Shown here: positions 1-6,387 of the stretch, one piece after another
How positions within the stretch are numbered: position 1 is the first letter of the stretch
How the letters are laid out: the number at the start of each line of letters is the position of its first letter
NCBI GenBank assembly: GCA_017469325.1
Contig: JAFUGO010000041.1
Coordinates: 1 to 8,803, forward strand
Origin: Mogibacterium sp.
Lineage (GTDB): Bacteria > Bacillota_A > Clostridia > Peptostreptococcales > Anaerovoracaceae
Reading direction: 5' to 3'
DNA length: 8,803 nucleotides
Translations under genes and position numbers: made by a program
Notes under the pieces: generated by a model
Told to the model about the DNA's origin: nothing
The model's input: the letters and a program-made list of their open reading frames with translations, nothing else
Database searches by the model: none

Positions 1-1975
1 AGTCAGCCGGAACGAAGCATCCGATCTGCGCCATAAGGACGATGACCGCCGTCTGTCTCATGTAAGTAGATTTACCGGACATATTAGGTCCGGTGATTAT
101 GAGCATGCTGCTTTTGTCCAGGTCTATGTAAGTGTCATTGGACACGAACATGCCGGCTCCGAGGAGCTGCTCTACGGCAGGGTGTCTGCCCTTTCTGATA
201 TCTATTACATCGCCGTTGTTGACGAGCGGCTTCACGTAATTGTTTGCTGCCGCAGTTTTTGCAAAGGATATCAGCACGTCAAGGGACGCGATCGCGGCCG
301 ATGCCTGTTGCAGCTGTGATATATAAGGCTCAGCCGCAGATCTGATGCGTCTGAATTCCTCATATTCTATCTTGTTTATCCTGGCCTCTGCGGTGAGTAC
401 CAGGTCTTCTTTCTCTTTTAATTCAGGTGTGATGTACCTCTCGTTGTTGACGAGAGTCTGTTTGCGGATGTAATGATCGGGCACCTTGTCTATCATGCCC
501 TTGCTTACATCGATGTAATAACCGAAGACCTTGTTGTATCCGACTCTCAGAGTCTTGATGCCGGTGCGCTCTTTTTCAGTGTTCTCGAGTCCCGCTATCC
601 ATTCCTTGGCTCCGGATATGGAATCCTTGAGCTTGTCGAGATCCTTCGAGTATCCCGGTTTGATGATGCCGCCTTCTGTTATGCCCTGAGGAGGCTCGTC
701 GCAGACCGAGCGCTCGATCAGATCGTGCAGGTCTCCGAAATCAGAGATGTCATCGTTTATGTCTCTCAGCATAGGGGCTGAAAGAGAACAGAGCTCTTCC
801 TTGATGTCAGGCAGCTGTGCGAGAGTCTTTTTGAGCGCTATGAGATCGCGGGCGTCCGCGCGGCCTGTAGCCACACGTGTTGTGAGCCTCTGAAAGTCAT
901 ATACATACTTGAGGCTGTTTGAGATGTTATTGGAGATAAGCGGAGAGTCCTTCAGCACTTCTACCGCGTCGAGCCTGCGCTGTATCTCGTTTACATCAGT
1001 AAGAGGCTCTCTGAGCCATGAGCGGAGAAGCCTCCCTCCCATCGCCGTCTTCGTTTTGCCGATGACGCCCAGGAGAGAACCCTTTACATCTCCGTCGTAA
1101 ATGGTCTCAAGAAGCTCGAGGTTACGGAGCGTAGATCTGTCGAGGTGCATGACTCCGCTGCTCTGTCTTATCGTGATATCCCTGAACTGGTCCAGATCGC
1201 CCTTCTGTGTCTCTCTGAGATACATCAGAAGAGCTCCGGCTGCGGATGTCATCTCCTCTCTTCCCTCAAGATCAAGAGGTATGAGAGACGACACGCCGAA
1301 CTGCTCCATAAGGACATCCCTTGCGGTCTGATATTTGTAATATGAAGGATCGACCGCGTCCAGATAGATACTCATCATCTGGGTTGTGAGCGCCGAACCA
1401 ACATCATCGGCGATATCCTCGCTTATGACGAGCTCTTTTACGTCAAGTACCGAAAGGTCGTTGAGCAGCCTGTCAAACGATATGCCGCTGCTGCTTTTTT
1501 CTGTCTCGTATTCGTAAGCGCTGAGCTCACCTGTAGTGATATCCGCAAGACATACGGCTGTCAGCTGATCGGATATGCATGAAGAGGCAATGTATACGTT
1601 GCTGTCTCCCCTGCCTGCCGAATCGATATCGAGAGTACCCGGTGTGTAGATCTTGGTGATCTCCCGCCTTACAAGGCCCTTTGCTTCGGCAGGATCTTCT
1701 ACCTGTTCGCATACGGCGACCTTGTGCCCGTTATTGACCAGCCTGACTATGTACTGGTCTGCCGAATGGAACGGAACACCGCACATAGGCGCCCTCTCTT
1801 CCAGTCCGCAGTTGCGTCCGGTAAGAGTAAGCTCGAGCTCGCGGGACACTAAAATGGCGTCGTCAAAGAACATCTCGTAGAAATCGCCGAGACGGTACAT
1901 AAGGATGGCGTCTTTGTACTCATCCTTTATGGCCATATATTGCTGCATCATCGGTGAGAGCTTTGCTTCTGCCAT
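1..1975 (-). CDS. mutS: DNA mismatch repair protein MutS, 3' end outside window
   Basis: MutS recognises mismatches and small insertion/deletion loops in newly replicated DNA and, with ATP, recruits MutL. The window holds 658 codons from the start MAEAKLSPMMQQYMAIK; about the last quarter of a typical protein (roughly 850-900 residues) lies beyond base 1. Visible landmarks: the mismatch-contacting Phe-X-Glu in GDFYEMF (F32, E34), CGVPFHSADQY (about 65-75) closing domain I, the core motif TAMGGRLLRSWL with M312, the FGYYI motif (F484 onward) of the core/clamp region, and the Walker A loop GPNMSGKST at residues 629-637. Walker B, the signature segment and the C-terminal dimerisation region are off-window. 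The frame stays open throughout and the N-terminal and Walker motifs are in register, so I see no frameshift. The ATG at 1975-1973 has AAGGAT 7 bases upstream. A 116-base gap separates it from the upstream aminotransferase gene, so it may have its own promoter, though none is clear. Confidence 0.97.
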   Translation of the reverse strand, partial: MAEAKLSPMMQQYMAIKDEYKDAILMYRLGDFYEMFFDDAILVSRELELTLTGRNCGLEERAPMCGVPFHSADQYIVRLVNNGHKVAVCEQVEDPAEAKGLVRREITKIYTPGTLDIDSAGRGDSNVYIASSCISDQLTAVCLADITTGELSAYEYETEKSSSGISFDRLLNDLSVLDVKELVISEDIADDVGSALTTQMMSIYLDAVDPSYYKYQTARDVLMEQFGVSSLIPLDLEGREEMTSAAGALLMYLRETQKGDLDQFRDITIRQSSGVMHLDRSTLRNLELLETIYDGDVKGSLLGVIGKTKTAMGGRLLRSWLREPLTDVNEIQRRLDAVEVLKDSPLISNNISNSLKYVYDFQRLTTRVATGRADARDLIALKKTLAQLPDIKEELCSLSAPMLRDINDDISDFGDLHDLIERSVCDEPPQGITEGGIIKPGYSKDLDKLKDSISGAKEWIAGLENTEKERTGIKTLRVGYNKVFGYYIDVSKGMIDKVPDHYIRKQTLVNNERYITPELKEKEDLVLTAEARINKIEYEEFRRIRSAAEPYISQLQQASAAIASLDVLISFAKTAAANNYVKPLVNNGDVIDIRKGRHPAVEQLLGAGMFVSNDTYIDLDKSSMLIITGPNMSGKSTYMRQTAVIVLMAQIGCFVPAD

Positions 1976-2031
1976 TTCAGTTATCCTTCGAATGCCACGC
2001 TGTTTATGCGGGGCTTGTTTTTACATAGATA

Positions 2032-2055
2032 TAGGGGGAACAAAAGCTCCCCCTA
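2032..2055 (-). terminator. Hairpin after the aminotransferase gene, possible terminator
   Basis: An 8-base-pair perfect stem (TAGGGGGA pairing with TCCCCCTA) with an 8-base loop starts 37 bases past the aminotransferase stop codon and lies before mutS. Five G-C pairs in a row make it stable. On the minus-strand transcript it is followed by UAUCUAUGUAA, which has only scattered U, so it is a weak match to an intrinsic terminator. It could instead be an mRNA 3'-end stabiliser or partial attenuator. A run of eight T on the plus strand at 2072-2079 is on the wrong side to serve the minus-strand genes. Confidence 0.4.
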
Positions 2056-2091
2056 CATACTCTGATAGAACGTTTTTTTTGCAAGAGAGAA

Positions 2092-3288
2092 TTACTTGTT
2101 GTTGTAAGCCTCAACGCCCATCTTGATGAGCTCGCAGGCTCTTCTCATCTTGTCCGGAGTGAGAACGTAAGCGATACGCATCTCGTTTCCGCCGAGTCCC
2201 TTTGTTGCATAGAATCCAGGAGCAGGTGCGAACATTGCTGTCTCGCCGTTGTCGTCGAATTCCTTGAGCATGAACATCAGGAAGTCCTCGATGTTGTCTA
2301 CAGGGAGCTTGCATGTCATGTAGAATGCGCCTGCAGGCTTCTGGCAAACTACGCCGGGGATCTTGGAGATCTCTTCATAAGCAGCGTCTCTTCTTGCCTC
2401 ATACTCTGCCTTAGCTTCGTCATAGTAGCTCTTGTCCATTCTGTACAGAGCTGCAGCACCAACCTGCTCGAGTGTAGGTACGCAGAGTCTGCCCTGAGCG
2501 AGCTTCAGCAGTGCCTGCATGAAGTCCTGATTCTTGGAGATTGCAGCACCGATTCTTGCGCCGCATGCAGACCATCTCTTGGATACGGAGTCAACGATAA
2601 CGACTCTGTCTGCGATGTCATCGAGCTGTCCGAAGGAGTGAGCTTCTGCTCCGTCATATACGAACTCTCTGTAAACCTCGTCGGAGATGATCCAGAGGTC
2701 GTGCTCCTTAGCGATGTCGCCGATGAGTCTCATATCTTCGAGTGTCAGAACTCTTCCTGTAGGGTTGCCAGGCGAGAGGCAGCAGATAGCTTTTGTCTTA
2801 GGTGTGATAGCAGCCTCGATGAGGTCTCTCTTAGCCCAGTTGTATCCGTCTTCAGCAGATGTTGTCAGCGGAACAAGAACACCACTTACCTCGTTGCAGA
2901 ATGTATTGTAGTTGGTGTAGAAAGGCTCAGCGATGAGAGCTTCATCACCAGGGTTGAGGAGAGCTGTGAAAGCAAGGATAAGAGCCTCGGAACCTCCGTT
3001 TGTGATGAGGATGTCCTTTCTCTCATATTCCATGTTGAAGTCTCTCTTCATGTAGTCGATCATTGCGTCGCGCAGTTCGTCGATACCCTGGGACTCAGCG
3101 TAAGCGATGACCTTCTTATCGAACTTTCTGATTGCGTCCATGAAGCATGGAGGTGTTTCGATATCCGGCTGGCCGATGTTGAGGCGATAGACTGTTTTGC
3201 CATGTTCTCTCTCGGCTTCAAACGCGAATACGTTGAATCTTCTGATTGGCGAGAACTGCATTGCTGCACATCTTTTTGATACTTCCAT
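2092..3288 (-). CDS. PLP-dependent class I/II aminotransferase (aspartate aminotransferase-like)
   Basis: A fold-type I pyridoxal-phosphate enzyme that moves an amino group from an amino acid to a 2-oxo acid in the cytoplasm. The 398 residues are the usual length for the AspC/AlaT superfamily. Family landmarks: NGGSEA (97-102) for phosphate binding, SPGNPTGR with cofactor-contacting N175, SDEVY with D203 facing the pyridine nitrogen, Schiff-base lysine K237 in SVSKRWSACGARIG with R245, and the carboxylate-binding arginine R371 in EMRIAY. The SACGARIG segment replaces the usual T/A-G-W/Y-R-I-G, so the substrate cannot be set from sequence; aspartate, alanine or aromatic amino acids are possible. 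The ATG at 3288 has an optimal AAGGAG 7 bases upstream. Codon use differs sharply from its neighbours: I count AGA for 20 of 23 arginines, against 4 of 13 in ispA, suggesting high expression. It lies between a palindrome and a hairpin and is probably transcribed at least partly on its own. Confidence 0.93.
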   Translation of the reverse strand: MEVSKRCAAMQFSPIRRFNVFAFEAEREHGKTVYRLNIGQPDIETPPCFMDAIRKFDKKVIAYAESQGIDELRDAMIDYMKRDFNMEYERKDILITNGGSEALILAFTALLNPGDEALIAEPFYTNYNTFCNEVSGVLVPLTTSAEDGYNWAKRDLIEAAITPKTKAICCLSPGNPTGRVLTLEDMRLIGDIAKEHDLWIISDEVYREFVYDGAEAHSFGQLDDIADRVVIVDSVSKRWSACGARIGAAISKNQDFMQALLKLAQGRLCVPTLEQVGAAALYRMDKSYYDEAKAEYEARRDAAYEEISKIPGVVCQKPAGAFYMTCKLPVDNIEDFLMFMLKEFDDNGETAMFAPAPGFYATKGLGGNEMRIAYVLTPDKMRRACELIKMGVEAYNNK

Positions 3289-3295
3289 TTTGAAT

Positions 3296-3301
3296 CTCCT
3301 T
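3296..3301 (-). promoter_or_regulatory. Strong ribosome binding site of the aminotransferase gene
   Basis: AAGGAG on the minus strand, 7 bases before the ATG at 3288. It is among the best Shine-Dalgarno matches in the window and fits the biased codon use of the gene in suggesting high translation. Confidence 0.85.
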
Positions 3302-3329
3302 ACATGTTTTAAAGCGATAAAACTAGGGT

Positions 3330-3350
3330 TAATTTAAAGCATTTAAATTA
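3330..3350. repeat. Perfect 21-base AT-rich palindrome at the tlyA end
   Basis: Two 9-base arms, TAATTTAAA and TTTAAATTA, flank a GCA spacer with no mismatch. One arm includes the tlyA stop codon (TAA at 3350-3348). A second copy of TTTAAAGC occurs at 3308-3315, 25 bases from the copy in the palindrome. The site lies 41 bases or more upstream of the aminotransferase start, where a promoter would sit. The all-A/T stem makes a stable RNA hairpin or terminator unlikely, so a regulator's DNA site is the more natural reading. I could not place a convincing -35/-10 pair, and chance is possible in such AT-rich sequence. Confidence 0.4.
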
Positions 3351-4142
3351 TCTGTTTAATCCGGTGTGCGCTTCTTTAACGGTGTCGCTCACACCTACTT
3401 CATTATCGCACTTTTCAGACGAAAGTAAAAGCAAATATTCAATATTTCCTTTGGTTCCTTTGATCGGCGAATAAGAAAGTGCACGGGGGTACAATCCCGA
3501 CTCCTCCGCATAGGAAATGACATTCCGTATGACCTCCTCATGCACGGAAGGCTCCCTGACTATTCCGCCCTTTCCTACCTGCTCCCTGCCGGCCTCAAAC
3601 TGCGGCTTTACAAGGCAGAGTATGAGCCCGTCTCCGGAAAGGACTTTCGCGGCGACCGGAAACATGTGCTTAAGCGATATGAAGCTGACGTCTATCGAGA
3701 TAAGGTCTACGGGTTCTTCGATCAGCGCAGTGTCCATATACCTTATGTTCGTCTTTTCCATATTTACGACGCGGTCATCAGTACGGAGCTTGTAGTCAAG
3801 CTGGCCGTAGCCGACGTCCACCGCGTAGACTTTCACTGCTCCGTGCTGAAGCATGCAGTCGGTGAATCCTCCGGTGGAGGCTCCCATGTCCATGCAGACC
3901 GCTCCGCTGCAATCAACGCCCCACTCTTCTATGGCTTTCTCGAGCTTGAGTCCGCCCCTGCTTACGTACGGGCATTCCTTGCCTTTTACCTGAACATCGG
4001 CTTCTGTGTCGAAGCGTGATCCGGGTTTGTCTTCGAGTCTGCCGTCAACGGTAACGAGGCCCGCCATGATGGTGCGCTTGGCCTTTTCGCGGGATTCGGC
4101 AAGCCCGTTATTAACAAGTAGTACGTCCAGTCTTTCTTTCAT
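3348..4142 (-). CDS. tlyA: TlyA-family rRNA (cytidine-2'-O)-methyltransferase
   Basis: TlyA uses S-adenosylmethionine to 2'-O-methylate cytidines of ribosomal RNA (C1409 of 16S and/or C1920 of 23S in characterised members), a modification linked to capreomycin and viomycin sensitivity. The 264 residues consist of an N-terminal S4 RNA-binding domain (about 1-60, MKERLDVLLVNNGLAESREKA) and an FtsJ-type Rossmann methyltransferase domain. SAM-binding DMGASTGGFTD spans 85-95. The catalytic tetrad aligns as K66, D151, K179 and E235 with the K69-D154-K182-E238 described for Mycobacterium tuberculosis TlyA, a constant offset of three. A tail of about 24 residues after EYLLLL is of unclear role. Older databases call the family 'hemolysin A'; the intact methyltransferase motifs argue that rRNA modification is its job. 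The ATG follows the ispA stop codon by 2 bases, with AGGG inside the end of ispA, so translation is probably coupled. Confidence 0.95.
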   Translation of the reverse strand: MKERLDVLLVNNGLAESREKAKRTIMAGLVTVDGRLEDKPGSRFDTEADVQVKGKECPYVSRGGLKLEKAIEEWGVDCSGAVCMDMGASTGGFTDCMLQHGAVKVYAVDVGYGQLDYKLRTDDRVVNMEKTNIRYMDTALIEEPVDLISIDVSFISLKHMFPVAAKVLSGDGLILCLVKPQFEAGREQVGKGGIVREPSVHEEVIRNVISYAEESGLYPRALSYSPIKGTKGNIEYLLLLSSEKCDNEVGVSDTVKEAHTGLNR

Positions 4143-4144
4143 TC

Positions 4145-5035
4145 CTAATGATCCCTGCTTTCAAGAGACGATGCGAGCTTTATAAAGAACTCCGCGTCCT
4201 CACCGTATCCGGACAGAGAGCTTTTGGCTTCCTCCGTAAGGCGGTGAAGCTCCTGCTTTGCTGCATCCAGCCCGTGTACATAGGCGTAGTTGCATTTGCC
4301 CTGTTCTTCATCCTTGCCGAGCGTCTTGCCCATCAGCTCCTGATTGCCTTCGATATCGAGGATGTCGTCAAGGATCTGAAAAGCGATCCCGATGTCCGAA
4401 GCATATACTGTGAAGGCATCGAGAGTCCCATCCGGAGCGCCGGCAAGCATCAGCCCCGCGCGGACCGGTGCGATGATGAGATCGGCTGTCTTATGCTCTT
4501 CTATGTATCTGACCAGCTCAGCGGTAGCTTTCTTATTCTCGCCGAGCACGTCAGCTGTCTGACCGGCGATCATTCCGCGGGATCCGGCTCTTGACAGGAT
4601 CTCATGCGCCGCCTTGACGTGACAGATCATCTTTTCAGGATCGTCTGTGTATCTAAGCGGCTCCGCGGTCAGAGTCTCAGCGGCGGTCGAAAGAAGACCG
4701 TCACCTGCAAGTATGGCCATGGCCTCGCCGAAGACCTTGTGGTTTGTCGGCTTGCCGCGCCTCAGTTCGTCGTTGTCCATTGCCGGAAGATCATCATGTA
4801 TGAGTGAATATGTGTGTATATACTCGAGAGCCAGAGCATAAGGGAGCGCTTCTTCTGCGGAACCTCCCGCGAATTCGCACGAAGCGAGCAGGAGGACAGG
4901 CCTGAGCCTTTTTCCTCCTACTTCAAGGCTGTATTTCATTGCCTCGGCCAAAACGGCCGAATGCTCCGGATAATCTCCGATAAGGCCGGTCAGTCCGGAG
5001 TTGATGATCTCTCTGTATTCATCAAAGCTGCGCAT
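4145..5035 (-). CDS. ispA: Short-chain (E)-polyprenyl diphosphate synthase, farnesyl type
   Basis: Condenses isopentenyl diphosphate with dimethylallyl or geranyl diphosphate to give farnesyl (possibly geranylgeranyl) diphosphate, the precursor for undecaprenyl carriers and prenyl chains. From the chosen start it has 296 residues, normal for bacterial IspA. Motifs: GGKRLRP (40-46) for substrate diphosphate; the first aspartate-rich motif DDLPAMD (81-87), with the two-residue insertion typical of bacterial farnesyl synthases, preceded by EYIHTYSLIH and followed by RRGKPTNH; GQTAD (158-162); and the second aspartate-rich motif DDILD (223-227). Product length is inferred from resemblance around the first motif only. 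The ATG at 5035 is preferred over ones at 5056 and 5080 because GGAGAA lies 7 bases before it and the protein then starts like its relatives; this gives a 14-base overlap with xseB. Many clostridia carry dxs next in this operon, but here tlyA follows directly. Confidence 0.95.
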   Translation of the reverse strand: MRSFDEYREIINSGLTGLIGDYPEHSAVLAEAMKYSLEVGGKRLRPVLLLASCEFAGGSAEEALPYALALEYIHTYSLIHDDLPAMDNDELRRGKPTNHKVFGEAMAILAGDGLLSTAAETLTAEPLRYTDDPEKMICHVKAAHEILSRAGSRGMIAGQTADVLGENKKATAELVRYIEEHKTADLIIAPVRAGLMLAGAPDGTLDAFTVYASDIGIAFQILDDILDIEGNQELMGKTLGKDEEQGKCNYAYVHGLDAAKQELHRLTEEAKSSLSGYGEDAEFFIKLASSLESRDH

Positions 5036-5228
5036 CTTTAAGTTCTCCGTCTTCATAGATCTGTATTTTCTGCTCGGCACTGTCGAGTATCTCTTTGCAG
5101 TGCTCAGCTTCCTTCATGCCTTCCTCAAAAAGTCTGAGAGAATCCTCAAGCGTGGTGGTCTGCCTGCCTATCTCCGAGGCGGCGTTCTGAAGCTTCTGCA
5201 GTGATTCAGTGAATGTCTTTTCTGCCAT
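5022..5228 (-). CDS. xseB: Exodeoxyribonuclease VII small subunit
   Basis: The small helical subunit of exonuclease VII, which several copies per XseA polypeptide use to form an enzyme that degrades single-stranded DNA from both ends. The 68 residues match the family (about 60-85). The pattern TFTESLQKLQNAASEIGR...TLEDSLRLFEEGMKEAEHCKEILDSAEQKI is characteristic: two amphipathic helices around a short turn, with the conserved LEDSLRLFEEG core. The ATG at 5228 lies 16 bases after the xseA stop and has GAAAGGG 7 bases upstream. Its 3' end overlaps the ispA start by 14 bases, which keeps the order xseA-xseB-ispA seen across Bacillota. Confidence 0.95.
   Translation of the reverse strand: MAEKTFTESLQKLQNAASEIGRQTTTLEDSLRLFEEGMKEAEHCKEILDSAEQKIQIYEDGELKDAQL
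5043..5048 (-). promoter_or_regulatory. Ribosome binding site that fixes the ispA start
   Basis: GGAGAA on the minus strand, inside the xseB coding region and 7 bases before the ATG at 5035. The in-frame ATGs further upstream (5056 and 5080) would add residues KTENLK and beyond, unlike IspA relatives, and would lie upstream of this site. Confidence 0.75.
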
Positions 5229-5244
5229 GTTTATGCCCTTTCGA

Positions 5245-6387
5245 TCAGTCCTTGGTAACCTTAGTGACTTTGGCGGTGAAGCTTCCGTCGCTCATTCTGA
5301 CTCCGTATTCTTCACCTTCTCTTATATCTTTAACCGATGATATGACTTTGCCGTCTGTGCCTGTAACAGCCGCGTATCCCTTGGACAGGACGTTGCGCGG
5401 ATCGTTCTCTTTGAGGATGATGACGGCTTTGTCCACCATATTGCGCGCTTCGGATATACGGGATCGTATATTGGCTGACATAAGCGCCTTTGAGCTGTCA
5501 AGTACGCGCCTTTCCGCCGCTATCTTCTGACCCGCGGATACCGCCAGCATATCCATGCTCTTTGCTATCTCTTCTCTAAGCTTGTGAGTATCCATCACAG
5601 CCATATCAGCGGCGGCCGTAGGGGTCTCCGCCCTGGCATCGGCGACAAAATCGCTGATGGAAAAGTCGACTTCGTGCCCTACCGCGCTTATTACCGGGAT
5701 GGCCGATGCGAATATCGCTCTGGCGACTTCTTCATCGTTGAATGCCGCGAGGTCCTCAGCAGAGCCTCCGCCTCTTCCGACTATGAGTGTATCGATGTGC
5801 AGGCCGCTTTCGCTGATCCTGTTTGCCTTTTCTATGTTATCGCATATGCTGCTCACGGCGCCTATTCCCTGCACAACCGTAGGAAAGATCACGATGTCGG
5901 TAAAATCGTTCTTGGCTGTGGCGATCTTGCGGATATCCTCGATCGCCGCTCCCGTGGCCGATGTGATCACTCCGATGCGGTATGGGAAGGACGGTATCGG
6001 TTTCTTGTATTTCTTGTCGAAGAGCCCTTCCTTCTCGAGCTTGTCGCGGACACGTCTGAACTCAGCGGCAAGGTCTCCTTCACCTGCGGCCTCTACGTAC
6101 CTGATGCTAAGAGAGTAAGTACCGCCGCGCGCATAAGGACTGATATCGCATACAGCGACTATCTTTTTCCCGTTCTGTACGAGCGACATGTCTATCTTAG
6201 CGGCATTCGAGCCCCAGATGGCGCAGCGTATCTGGCTGTCGGCATCCTTGAGCGTCAGATAGTAATGCTGACCGCTTCTGTTGAGGCCGGATATCTCTCC
6301 CTCTACCGGAAGTCCGTGAAGATTGCGGTCATCGCGCAGCTTCTTTGCGATATATTCATTTACCTGTGTTACTGTTACGGGTCTCAT
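5245..6387 (-). CDS. xseA: Exodeoxyribonuclease VII large subunit
   Basis: The catalytic subunit of exonuclease VII, which cuts single-stranded DNA into oligonucleotides and takes part in repair and mismatch-directed excision. Residues about 4-100 form the OB-fold DNA-binding domain (VTQVNEYIAKKL, VEGEISGLNRSGQHYYLTLKD). The nuclease core includes PYRIGVITSATGAAIEDI (135-152), the glycine-rich DTLIVGRGGGSAEDLAAFNDE (199-219) and PVISAVGHEVDFSISDFVADARAETPTAAAD (231-261) with the family's GHE-D signature at 237-241. The C-terminal DPRNVLSKGYA (329-339) is also a conserved element. At 380 residues it is shorter than most members (about 400-450); the shortening lies in the helical stretch between 262 and 328, which normally forms the extended coiled coil that binds XseB. 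The ATG overlaps the end of the Kae1-like gene by 32 bases and has AAGAGG about 5 bases upstream. The start MRPVTVTQVN matches relatives well. Confidence 0.96.
   Translation of the reverse strand: MRPVTVTQVNEYIAKKLRDDRNLHGLPVEGEISGLNRSGQHYYLTLKDADSQIRCAIWGSNAAKIDMSLVQNGKKIVAVCDISPYARGGTYSLSIRYVEAAGEGDLAAEFRRVRDKLEKEGLFDKKYKKPIPSFPYRIGVITSATGAAIEDIRKIATAKNDFTDIVIFPTVVQGIGAVSSICDNIEKANRISESGLHIDTLIVGRGGGSAEDLAAFNDEEVARAIFASAIPVISAVGHEVDFSISDFVADARAETPTAAADMAVMDTHKLREEIAKSMDMLAVSAGQKIAAERRVLDSSKALMSANIRSRISEARNMVDKAVIILKENDPRNVLSKGYAAVTGTDGKVISSVKDIREGEEYGVRMSDGSFTAKVTKVTKD

Noticed and set aside
2072..2079. Run of eight T on the plus strand next to a hairpin, as a plus-strand terminator
   Set aside because: It lies 17 bases from the stem instead of directly after it, and there is no plus-strand gene to terminate.
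2638..3279. A 213-codon open frame on the plus strand, antisense to the aminotransferase
   Set aside because: It mirrors the codon bias of the real gene, has no recognisable domain or ribosome binding site, and the minus-strand frame has full aminotransferase motifs.
3289..3347. A sigma-70 type promoter for the aminotransferase
   Set aside because: The gap is AT-rich and offers several partial -10 matches, but none has a fitting -35 element at 16-18 bases, so no position can be supported.
5036..5080. Longer ispA form starting at the ATG at 5080 or 5056
   Set aside because: The extra N-terminal residues do not resemble IspA, and a good ribosome binding site points to the ATG at 5035.
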